Positions 6,854 to 13,467 of a stretch of DNA of 15,186 nt are shown here, piece by piece (position 1 is the first letter of the stretch; each line of letters begins with the position of its first letter). Below the pieces are notes generated by a model. The model did not search any database. It was not told where the DNA came from and was given only the letters and a program-made list of their open reading frames with translations. A program made the position numbers and the translations under genes. The stretch is taken from positions 1 through 15,186 of the forward strand of contig CAJTXU010000043.1 in the NCBI GenBank assembly GCA_910584125.1. The letters are read 5' to 3'. The DNA is from an uncultured Muribaculaceae bacterium. Its GTDB lineage: Bacteria > Bacteroidota > Bacteroidia > Bacteroidales > Muribaculaceae.

Positions 6854-9277
6854 ATGTCCAGAAATAAACAATCCGACGAATTAAAGTACATACCTTGCAC
6901 CGGGGGATCCGTCTATGAGGGCGCCGACCGTGAAGATGCACTCAACGACGTCCCGGACACCATGGAGGTCCTGCTCATCCCTCTTGAGGACGAGGTGGTC
7001 TTCCCTTATATCCAGATGGCATCGCGCATCACTCATCCCGACTCCGTGATGACCGCGCACAAGGCGTTCAAGGAGAAACTGCCGGTGTTTTTCTTCCTGG
7101 CTTCGGAAAGCATGCCCGACGACACGCGCGACATTACCCTCGAGGATGTCTATGAATGCCAGGGCTGTCTGGGTAACATCATCAGTTTCCAGGTGCAGGA
7201 AGACGGCAGCGCCGCCTTCGCCGTGGCCTCGTCACATCAGGGTGAGATCCTCGGATATGACTGCGAGATGCCATATATGATCGGAACCGTCCGTTTCCTC
7301 TTCCCAGACCGCATCAAGCCTTCGGAGCAGGAGAGCGAGACAGGCAGGAAGATCGAGGAGCTGTATGCACAGTCCACGTCCCATCTCAAGGACGGCGACC
7401 GCGAGCAACTCGTCGCTTTCATGGCCATGCACCCCGAGGACACCGTCTGCCGGTTGAGTTTCATGATTCAGAACTCGCCACTAAACTTCGAGCAGCGTTA
7501 TGAGCTTCTCACCTGCCCTTCGCTGTCTGAACGCCGCCGACTTTTCGCCGGGATGCTCGAGATTGAGAACGAACACCTCGCCATACGCGCCGACCTGCAC
7601 ACCAAGACGATGTCGGAGATCGGCTCGCGTCAGCGCGACGAGTTCCTGCGCGCCCAGATACACCAGATCAAGAACGAGCTGGGAGAGTCTGACGACGCCG
7701 ACCTCGACGAACTCCACATGCGGTCGTCGCGCAAGGAATGGACCGACGAGACCCACCAGCGGTTTCTCAAGGAGATAAAGAAACTGGAGCGGTTCAATCC
7801 CACGACTCCCGACTATGCGGTGCAGTATGCCTATCTCGACACGTATCTCAACCTGCCGTGGCTGCATTGCGACAATCCGGACTTCACGCTCGAACGCGTG
7901 GAGGAGATTCTGGACCGCGACCATTTCGGACTCGAGAAGGTGAAGGAACGCATCGTCGAGCAGATGGCCGTGCTGAAGCTGCGCCGCGACACCAAGGCAC
8001 CGATACTCTGCCTCTACGGTCCTCCGGGCGTCGGCAAGACCTCGCTCGGCAAGTCTGTGGCCGAGGCGCTGGGCCGCAAGTATGTGCGCGTGGCTCTCGG
8101 CGGCCTGCACGACGAGTCGGAGATCCGCGGACACCGCCGCACGTATCTGGGCGCGATGCCGGGCCGCATCATGTCGGCCCTTGAGAAGTGCGGCACGAGC
8201 GACCCCGTGATGGTGCTCGACGAAATCGACAAGATCGGCGCCGACTACAAGGGCGACCCCGCCCAGGCTCTGCTCGAGGTGCTCGACCCGGAGCAGAACT
8301 GCAAGTTCCACGACAATTTCGTCGACCAGGACTACGATCTTTCGAAGGTTCTCTTCATAGCGACGGCCAACTCGCTGCAGACCATCTCCGCCCCCTTGCT
8401 CGACCGCATGGAGCTCATCGAAATCGGCGGCTATGTCGAGGCGGAGAAGATTCAGATAGCCCTGCGCCATCTGTTACCCAAATGTCTCGACGAAATCGGT
8501 TTCGAGCCTTCGGAGGTGCGTTTCACAGAAGACGCCCTCATGACGATCATCACCGACTATACCCGTGAGAGCGGCGTGCGTCGCCTGGAGAAGAAGATCA
8601 ACGAGGTGCTGCGCAAACTCGCGCGCCGCAAGGCTGCGGGCAAGGAGTTCCCGACCGTGATCGACAGCACGATGATAACCGGATATCTCGGCAAACCCGA
8701 GGAGTTCAACGACAAGTATGAGAACAACGACATACCCGGCATTGTGACGGGACTGGCCTGGACCCAGGCCGGAGGCGAGATTCTATTCATCGAGTCGTCG
8801 GTGGCGCCCGGCAAGGAGGGCAAACTGACGCTCACCGGAAATCTCGGAGACGTCATGAAGGAGTCGGCCATGCTCGCCCTGCAGTATATCAAGGCCAACC
8901 ATGAGGCGATAGGCATTCCCGACAGCGCACTCGAGTTCGGCACTGTCCATGTGCATGTGCCCGAAGGTGCCGTGCCCAAGGACGGCCCGTCGGCCGGCGT
9001 CACCATCGTGACGTCGCTCGCATCGACTTTCACCGGCAGGAAGGTCTGCCCGCGTCTGGCCATGACCGGCGAGATAACCCTGCGCGGCAAGGTGCTCCCC
9101 GTCGGGGGTATAAAAGAAAAGATCCTGGCCGCGAAAAGGGCCGGGATCAAGACCATCATGCTCTGCGAGAAAAACCGCAGGGACATCGAGGAAATCAAAT
9201 CAGAATATATCGAGGGCCTCGAGTTTCACTTCGTGGAATCAGTCTCTGAAGTGCTTGAGTTCGCATTGCTTCCCTGA
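6854..9277 (+). CDS. lon: ATP-dependent Lon protease
   Basis: The 807-residue product is a full-length LonA. The N-terminal substrate-binding LON domain starts near residue 38 (VLLIPLEDEVVFPYIQMASRI) and leads to the coiled-coil region (RRRLFAGMLEIENEHLAIRADLHTKTMSEIGSRQRDEFLRAQIHQIKNELGE). The AAA+ module has Walker A GPPGVGKT at 389-396 and Walker B VMVLDEIDKIG. The S16 protease domain carries the nucleophile Ser713 in KDGPSAG and, by the 43-residue spacing known for E. coli Lon, the partner Lys756 in GGIKEK. Lon degrades damaged and regulatory proteins in the cytosol using ATP. The ATG is preceded by an A-rich stretch and a Bacteroidota promoter. Its last 52 bp overlap the end of the convergent helicase gene; the conserved-looking C terminus FHFVESVSEVLEFALLP lies in the overlap, so both ends appear genuine. 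Confidence 0.97.
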   Translation: MSRNKQSDELKYIPCTGGSVYEGADREDALNDVPDTMEVLLIPLEDEVVFPYIQMASRITHPDSVMTAHKAFKEKLPVFFFLASESMPDDTRDITLEDVYECQGCLGNIISFQVQEDGSAAFAVASSHQGEILGYDCEMPYMIGTVRFLFPDRIKPSEQESETGRKIEELYAQSTSHLKDGDREQLVAFMAMHPEDTVCRLSFMIQNSPLNFEQRYELLTCPSLSERRRLFAGMLEIENEHLAIRADLHTKTMSEIGSRQRDEFLRAQIHQIKNELGESDDADLDELHMRSSRKEWTDETHQRFLKEIKKLERFNPTTPDYAVQYAYLDTYLNLPWLHCDNPDFTLERVEEILDRDHFGLEKVKERIVEQMAVLKLRRDTKAPILCLYGPPGVGKTSLGKSVAEALGRKYVRVALGGLHDESEIRGHRRTYLGAMPGRIMSALEKCGTSDPVMVLDEIDKIGADYKGDPAQALLEVLDPEQNCKFHDNFVDQDYDLSKVLFIATANSLQTISAPLLDRMELIEIGGYVEAEKIQIALRHLLPKCLDEIGFEPSEVRFTEDALMTIITDYTRESGVRRLEKKINEVLRKLARRKAAGKEFPTVIDSTMITGYLGKPEEFNDKYENNDIPGIVTGLAWTQAGGEILFIESSVAPGKEGKLTLTGNLGDVMKESAMLALQYIKANHEAIGIPDSALEFGTVHVHVPEGAVPKDGPSAGVTIVTSLASTFTGRKVCPRLAMTGEITLRGKVLPVGGIKEKILAAKRAGIKTIMLCEKNRRDIEEIKSEYIEGLEFHFVESVSEVLEFALLP

Positions 9278-10668
9278 GGCTTACCTCTTCTGTTGCTGTG
9301 CCGGTGGAAATGACGACGTCCTTTTTCACCGGCATTTTTCTTTTCCGCATTCTCTGCGGCCGCATCCTTACTGGGCTCTTCGGTTTTCGGCTTGGGTGTA
9401 TCTCCTTTCGGTTTAGTGGACTCTGCTTTCGGGTTCTGGCGGACTTTGCCTCCATGTACGGGCTTTCCCCCTTTCGCGCCCTTCCCTGTGCGGCCGGCGG
9501 GGCGGCCCGATTTGCCCGACCTGTACTCGGGCGCGGAACCGAGGTCATTCGGCACTTCCTCTCGCGGAACGGGCTTCTCAAGCAGTTTTTCGATTCTGGC
9601 CAGGCGCGGGAAGTCCTCGTTGCTGACGAACGTCACCGCCCGGCCGTCGCGGTCGGCGCGCGCCGTGCGCCCGATGCGGTGCACGTAGTCTTCCGCCTCG
9701 CGGGGAACGTCATAGTTGATCACCATCTCTATGTCGTCGATGTCTATGCCTCGCGATATGATGTCGGTGGCAACGACCACGTTAATCTTGCCGGCTTTGA
9801 AATCGAGCATGACGTTCTCGCGCACGTTCTGGTCAAGATCCGAATGCATCTCCCCTATCTTGAGATTCGATTTGCGGAGTTCGCGGGCAAGATTCTTCAC
9901 CTTGATTTTCGACGACGAGAATATGATGACGCGCTGCGGCGGCGTCTCCCTGAATATTGATTTCAGCAGCGGCAGTTTCTGCGTCTCGTAGCAGATGTAG
10001 GCTGATTGCTTGATCTTCTCGGCGGGTTTCGACACGGCGATCTTTATCTCCACCGGGTCTTTGAGTATCTTGTTGGCCATCTGCTGGATCTTGGGTGGCA
10101 TCGTGGCCGAGAACATCAGGATCTGCGCGTCCTTGGGCAGATGGGAGAAGATCTGCATGATGTCATCATAGAATCCCATGTCGAGCATCCGGTCGGCCTC
10201 GTCGAGGATGAAGAACGAAACCTTGGAGAGGTCGACATAACCCATGCTGAGATGGGCGAGCATTCGCCCGGGGGTCGCGATCACTATGTCGGCCCCCATC
10301 TTGAGGCTCTTGCGCTGCTGTTCGTAGCCGTAACCGTCGGTGCCGCCGTAGACCGCCATGCCGCTCACGGGCATGTAGTAGGCGAATCCCTGGAGCTGGC
10401 GGTCGATCTGCTGGGCGAGCTCGCGCGTCGGCGACATGACGACGCAGTTAATGGCATCCGAAGGATAGCCACCCTCCGAAAGCATGTCGATCACCGGCAG
10501 CAGATAGGCGGCCGTCTTGCCCGTGCCTGTCTGCGCGCACGCGATCAGGTCACGGCCCTCCTTGACTACGGGTATGGTTTGTTCCTGAATCGGGGTGCAT
10601 TCGTCGAAATGCATGTCCCAGAGACCATCGAGCACATCGTCGTTGGTCAATATTTCGTCAAATCTCAT
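9226..10668 (-). CDS. DEAD-box ATP-dependent RNA helicase
   Basis: From the Met at 10668 the product has 480 residues. Motifs in order: Q motif TPIQ (about 25-28), Walker A AQTGTGKT (45-52), SPTREL (motif Ia), TPGR (Ib), DEAD (156-159), SAT (187-189), then the C-terminal RecA domain with VATDIISRGIDID and HRIGRTAR (330-337). After about residue 365 comes a basic, Gly/Lys/Pro-rich disordered tail, as in RhlE-type helicases, which remodel RNA in ribosome assembly or decay. An upstream Met at 10704 would add 12 residues, but the predicted promoter -7 element (10693-10700) lies between the two, so 10668 is preferred. The tail's last codons overlap lon's end by 52 bp on the opposite strand. Confidence 0.93.
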   Translation of the reverse strand: MRFDEILTNDDVLDGLWDMHFDECTPIQEQTIPVVKEGRDLIACAQTGTGKTAAYLLPVIDMLSEGGYPSDAINCVVMSPTRELAQQIDRQLQGFAYYMPVSGMAVYGGTDGYGYEQQRKSLKMGADIVIATPGRMLAHLSMGYVDLSKVSFFILDEADRMLDMGFYDDIMQIFSHLPKDAQILMFSATMPPKIQQMANKILKDPVEIKIAVSKPAEKIKQSAYICYETQKLPLLKSIFRETPPQRVIIFSSSKIKVKNLARELRKSNLKIGEMHSDLDQNVRENVMLDFKAGKINVVVATDIISRGIDIDDIEMVINYDVPREAEDYVHRIGRTARADRDGRAVTFVSNEDFPRLARIEKLLEKPVPREEVPNDLGSAPEYRSGKSGRPAGRTGKGAKGGKPVHGGKVRQNPKAESTKPKGDTPKPKTEEPSKDAAAENAEKKNAGEKGRRHFHRHSNRRGKPQGSNANSSTSETDSTK

Positions 10669-10692
10669 TATGTTTCTTTTGCTTCTGTTCTG

Positions 10693-10700
10693 CAAAGTTA
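10693..10700 (-). promoter_or_regulatory. -7 element of the helicase promoter
   Basis: The minus strand reads TAACTTTG followed by C, a full match to the TAnnTTTG consensus, and the transcript would start about 18 nt before the ATG at 10668. No TTG lies at the expected -33 position, so the upstream half is weak. Confidence 0.55.
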
Positions 10701-10721
10701 ACAAATATTATCCAAACTCGC

Positions 10722-10729
10722 TATCTTTG
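10722..10729 (+). promoter_or_regulatory. Candidate -7 element for the ECF sigma gene
   Basis: TATCTTTG fits TAnnTTTG. The -33 half is not recognisable. The implied leader to the ATG at 10910 is about 175 nt and very A+T rich, with no further clear structure. The element sits where the -33 region of the divergent helicase promoter would be. Confidence 0.4.
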
Positions 10730-10909
10730 AATGTAAATATATCTCGCCGTCATTCGCATTGCATTGAATGTCAGATATCTATAATATATAAAGAATTTTT
10801 AATAAAATTTTTAGCCGTTGGCCGGAACAAATTTACTTCGGCTGATGTTATCTATATGTTCAATCAAACAGAAACAATCGACAACAATCAACTCTTAAAC
10901 AACATAAAC

Positions 10910-11419
10910 ATGAAACCGAACAAATCTTTCGAAGACCGTCTGGTAGGACTTCAGGGAAATCTTCTCAATTTCGCATATCAGCTGACGAGCGACCGCGAAC
11001 AGGCCGAGGACTTGCTTCAGGACACGACGCTCAAGGCTCTCTCGAATGAAGACAAGTATGTCGACAACGTGAATTTCAAGGGATGGATATTCACGATAAT
11101 GCGCAACATCTTCATCAACAACTATCGCCAGAACGTCCGCAAGGCGACGGTGATAGACCAGACGGAAGATCTGTTTCATCTCAACGTGTGTCAGGACTCC
11201 GGCCTCGACACTCCCGAAGGCTCATACGCCGTGCAGGAGATTTCGGTGGCGCTCAACGCGTTCCCTGAGGAATACCGCCAGCCGTTCAACATGTTCGTGG
11301 CCGGATACAAATACAACGAGATCGCCGAGAAGCTCAATCTCCCCCTCGGCACAATCAAGAGCCGCATCTTCTGCGCGCGCAAGAAACTCCGCGAGCAGCT
11401 TAAGGATTACGCCTATTGA
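10910..11419 (+). CDS. ECF-family RNA polymerase sigma factor
   Basis: From the Met at 10910 the product has 169 residues, normal for an ECF sigma. Region 2 spans about 14-80, with FAYQLTSDREQAEDLLQDTTLKAL (core-binding and DNA-melting helices) and NFKGWIFTIMRNIFINNYR (region 2.3/2.4, -10 recognition). Region 4 spans about 107-165 with FPEEYRQPFNMFVAGYKYNEIAEKL followed by LPLGTIKSRIFCARKKLREQL, the HTH that contacts the -35 region. An in-frame Met at 10856 would add 18 residues rich in Asn/Gln that look like leader; homologous proteins I recall begin with the KSFEDRL-type segment, so the later start is chosen. No anti-sigma gene lies beside it, so its control is unclear. It ends 59 bp before a strong terminator. 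Confidence 0.92.
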   Translation: MKPNKSFEDRLVGLQGNLLNFAYQLTSDREQAEDLLQDTTLKALSNEDKYVDNVNFKGWIFTIMRNIFINNYRQNVRKATVIDQTEDLFHLNVCQDSGLDTPEGSYAVQEISVALNAFPEEYRQPFNMFVAGYKYNEIAEKLNLPLGTIKSRIFCARKKLREQLKDYAY

Positions 11420-11478
11420 CGCGGCCGATAGAAATTACAGACATTAAGAATTGATTGTTTATAAAGATTGTTTTTGAG

Positions 11479-11504
11479 AAAGGGAGGCCCGCGGCCTCCC
11501 TTTT
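11479..11504 (+). terminator. Rho-independent terminator of the sigma factor gene
   Basis: Arms 11479-11489 and 11493-11503 form a perfect 11-bp G+C-rich stem with a 3-nt loop, ending in TTTT at 11501-11504. The stem's A run on the left means it may also stop minus-strand transcription from the hemerythrin-LuxR gene, whose stop codon is about 145 bp away. Confidence 0.85.
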
Positions 11505-11624
11505 CCATTCAATATGGACGCGTATATGACTTTTATTTCAAAGGTGCAAATATGATGAGCATCTTGATTGAAATTACGCAACAAGAGGATCAAATCCCTC
11601 TCGTTCAGTTTCAAATTGCCTGTC

Positions 11625-11645
11625 TTACTTCTTACTTATTACTTA
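11625..11645. repeat. Three tandem heptamers
   Basis: TTACTTC-TTACTTA-TTACTTA lie end to end just beyond the stop codon of the hemerythrin-LuxR gene. The rest of the 228-bp gap between the sigma gene and this gene holds only the terminator and no ORF I would call a gene. A function for the heptamers is not evident. Confidence 0.45.
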
Positions 11646-11647
11646 TC

Positions 11648-12592
11648 TTAGACCTTGAGGTCGTTGAGGTCCACGAGCCGGTGGAGGATGGCGAAGATGG
11701 TCAGTCCCGCCGTGGAGTGGATCTCGAGTTTCGCGCTGATGTTCTTTCGGTGGGTAGCCACGGTGTGCACCGACAGACACAGCGCGTCTGCTATCTCCTT
11801 GTTCGACATCCCCTTGGCGACACAGCTTATTATCTCTTTCTCCCTCTCCCCGAGCGTGTCAATCCTTTCGTCGCGCTCTTTCTGCGGCTGCGCGGTCTCG
11901 CCCGATGTACGCTTCACCTCCGCCTCGAGTTTCTCGACCTCGGGAACGAACAGATGGTTCTCGACCTCAAAATGACTCATCAGGTCCTTCTCCAGATTGA
12001 TTATGTCGAACAGCACCGAGCTCAGCAGGAAGTTCCCCCGCTGCGAGTAGTGATATATGAAGATATCCTTCAGTTCATTGAGCTGGCTGCCCATATGGTC
12101 GTGGTCTACCGAGAACCGTGAGATCTCGAACCCGTCGTCGGCCTCCCCTTCAAGCAGACGTTCGACGTATCTGAACACCATGTCGTTCTCGTTGTCGAGA
12201 TGCTCGTGGACCTCCGCCACATAGTCGTCGAAAAACTTAATCAGCAGGAAGGAGACCTCGTTGGTCTCCGAATAATTTATGGCCTCGATTATCTTGTGCC
12301 TTATCTTCGGCAGGGACATCTCGACAAACGACGAATGCGCCCGCTTGAGATAGGCCATGAGCGAAGGGAGCGAAATCCGGTAGGATTCATGTTCTCGACC
12401 GCTCAGGAAATTGCACACCGCCAGGAAAGTGGCCGTGTCGCAGCCATTGGCCGCGCATGCCTCGGCCACCGTGCTGTCGCCGAATCCGAACGCAATGTCG
12501 AATCGGCTGATCGTCATCAGCAGCAGGTTGTTGTCGCGGATCAACTCGCGCATCGTGTTGTCGGGTCTATACGAACTGTGTCTGTCAATCAT
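11648..12592 (-). CDS. Hemerythrin-like (RIC/YtfE-type) sensor fused to LuxR-type HTH regulator
   Basis: The 314-residue product has three parts. Residues about 16-63 (LLLMTISRFDIAFGFGDSTV followed by AEAC...FLAVCNF) resemble the short N-terminal domain of ScdA/YtfE (RIC) proteins. Residues about 78-222 are a hemerythrin-like four-helix bundle with candidate di-iron ligands: His86, possibly His99, His131/Glu135 (HxxxE), His164 or His166, and His207/Glu211 (HxxxE). The order and approximate spacing follow the known ligands of E. coli YtfE. Residues about 246-305 (LGEREKEIISCVAKGMSNKE, then IADALCLSVHTVATHRKNIS) are a LuxR/GerE HTH. RIC proteins act on iron-sulfur clusters under nitrosative and oxidative stress; joined to a DNA-binding domain, a one-component NO/O2/redox-responsive regulator is the natural inference. 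No target gene is adjacent. Domain calls are firm for the HTH, good for the hemerythrin part. Confidence 0.85.
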   Translation of the reverse strand: MIDRHSSYRPDNTMRELIRDNNLLLMTISRFDIAFGFGDSTVAEACAANGCDTATFLAVCNFLSGREHESYRISLPSLMAYLKRAHSSFVEMSLPKIRHKIIEAINYSETNEVSFLLIKFFDDYVAEVHEHLDNENDMVFRYVERLLEGEADDGFEISRFSVDHDHMGSQLNELKDIFIYHYSQRGNFLLSSVLFDIINLEKDLMSHFEVENHLFVPEVEKLEAEVKRTSGETAQPQKERDERIDTLGEREKEIISCVAKGMSNKEIADALCLSVHTVATHRKNISAKLEIHSTAGLTIFAILHRLVDLNDLKV

Positions 12593-12633
12593 GATAAGAA
12601 GGTTTGTCGGTGGATTTCGCCGGAAACTCGCCG

Positions 12634-12664
12634 CAAAGTTAATTCTTTAGCACCAGATTGGCAA
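12634..12664 (-). promoter_or_regulatory. Promoter of the hemerythrin-LuxR gene
   Basis: On the minus strand TTG (12664-12662) and TAACTTTG (12641-12634) are separated by exactly 20 bp, an excellent fit to the Bacteroidota promoter. The start site would lie near 12627, leaving a leader of about 35 nt before the ATG at 12592. Confidence 0.75.
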
Positions 12665-12715
12665 TACCCGCTTTTAGGTATTTTGGGAAACAACTGATAA
12701 TTTATCAATAAAAAT

Positions 12716-12747
12716 TTTGTCCGAAAAAATTATTGTTGTATTTTTTG
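12716..12747 (+). promoter_or_regulatory. Possible promoter facing the nuclease remnant
   Basis: TTTG at 12716-12719 is followed after 19 bp by TATTTTTTG (12739-12747), one base longer than TAnnTTTG. It points toward the remnant at 12807. The match is imperfect and the A+T-rich sequence makes chance likely. Confidence 0.3.
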
Positions 12748-12806
12748 CATAAATTAAAGTAGACGTCCGGCTAAAGCAAACGTCCGGGTCAATCCTTATT
12801 ACCCCT

Positions 12807-13209
12807 GTGTCGCTCGTAGAGGTCAAGGATTGGGATGAATGTGAAACAGAACTCGAACGAATGCTGTTCTTAATAAAAAACATGGACAAGATGGACAAGG
12901 AAAGCAAGGCCTACAAATGCAGGGCATACGACGAAGTGTTCGAGGCGGCCGACTCGACCATGTTGGCTTGCGAGGATACCGTCGCCTATGAGAGAGACCT
13001 CCGGAAACTTGAGGAGATGAACGCCGGCGCACTCTACGCCGCCGAAGTCGCCCGCGAGGAAGGTCGTGAGAAAGGTCGTGAGGAAGAAAGAGCCGACATA
13101 ATCATCCGACATAATCATTAAGTTAAGCACTGCTGGTTTTTCTTGTGAGAAAATAGCAGACACTCTCTGTCTCCCGCTATCGGAGGTCATGAAAATCCTC
13201 GGCATGTAA
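12807..13209 (+). pseudogene. C-terminal remnant of a PD-(D/E)XK (Rpn-type) nuclease/transposase, frameshifted
   Basis: The open frame 12807-13121 (GTG start, 104 codons) and the continuing frame to 13209 match the C-terminal half of PDDEXK_2/Rpn-family proteins. The signs are EVKDWDECETELERMLFLIKNMDKMD (cf. KTxxECETxLDKWLYxLKNM), AYERDLRKLEEMNAG, the charged repeat REEGREKGREEERADIII, and then in the next frame KLSTAGFSCEKIADTLCLPL, the usual closing helix pair. The catalytic N-terminal domain is missing; in-frame reading upstream ends at a stop at 12750-12752. An exact 13-bp tandem duplication (13093-13118) shifts the frame and creates the stop at 13119; with one copy the reading frame runs cleanly to the TAA at 13207-13209. 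Thus the gene is broken at both ends. A short expressed protein from the GTG is possible but unlikely to be an active nuclease. Confidence 0.75.
13093..13118. repeat. 13-bp perfect tandem duplication
   Basis: CCGACATAATCAT occurs twice head to tail, at 13093-13105 and 13106-13118. Being 13 bp long it moves the frame of the Rpn-like remnant by one base. Confidence 0.95.
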
Positions 13210-13264
13210 CAATTGCCAATTAATTCCACGAAACCGCAACACGGCATCATTTCACGGGTCAGAA

Positions 13265-13296
13265 TTTGATTAATCCGTAATTTGTTTGTAATTTTG
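13265..13296 (+). promoter_or_regulatory. Promoter of the tyrosine recombinase gene
   Basis: TTTG at 13265-13268, 20 bp of spacer, then TAATTTTG at 13289-13296: a full match to the Bacteroidota consensus. Transcription would start near 13303 and give a leader of about 165 nt that includes the inverted repeat at 13386-13455. Confidence 0.75.
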
Positions 13297-13385
13297 CCGT
13301 ATGATGTGGTAAAAAATTGCTGTTAGTTGCCTAATTCACTGAACATAAAAGGGTTTTGATGGTATCTCATGGTAGAAGAACCTAA

Positions 13386-13455
13386 TTTTCGACAATAATT
13401 TGATTGTCCAAACCTCTGCTCAAACAGGGTTTTGTTTCCGAATTATTGTCGAAAA
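13386..13455. repeat. Perfect 15-bp inverted repeat before the recombinase gene
   Basis: The arms TTTTCGACAATAATT (13386-13400) and its exact reverse complement (13441-13455) flank a 40-bp centre. The right arm ends 12 bp before the recombinase ATG. No T run follows in a position that would make a standard terminator. It could be a recombinase-binding or inversion site, a protein-binding operator, or an mRNA stem that limits translation; sequence alone does not decide. Confidence 0.9.
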
Positions 13456-13467
13456 AATAAAACCAAA

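Noticed and set aside
7481..8470. 329-codon minus-strand frame inside lon
   Set aside because: Antisense shadow of strongly conserved AAA+ coding sequence; no recognisable motif.
10595..10909. N-terminal extension of the sigma factor starting at 10595
   Set aside because: It would run back across the helicase start and both promoters; the ECF domain begins right after the Met at 10910.
11468..12121. Plus-strand frame opposite the hemerythrin-LuxR gene
   Set aside because: Shadow frame that starts inside the sigma-factor terminator; no domain.
12634..12641. tRNA or att site near the recombinase region
   Set aside because: I looked for tRNA-like ends and long direct repeats between 12600 and 15186 and found none beyond the short repeats listed.
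13386..13455. Insertion-sequence terminal inverted repeats
   Set aside because: Only 40 bp lie between the arms, so there is no room for a transposase; flanking target duplications are not evident.
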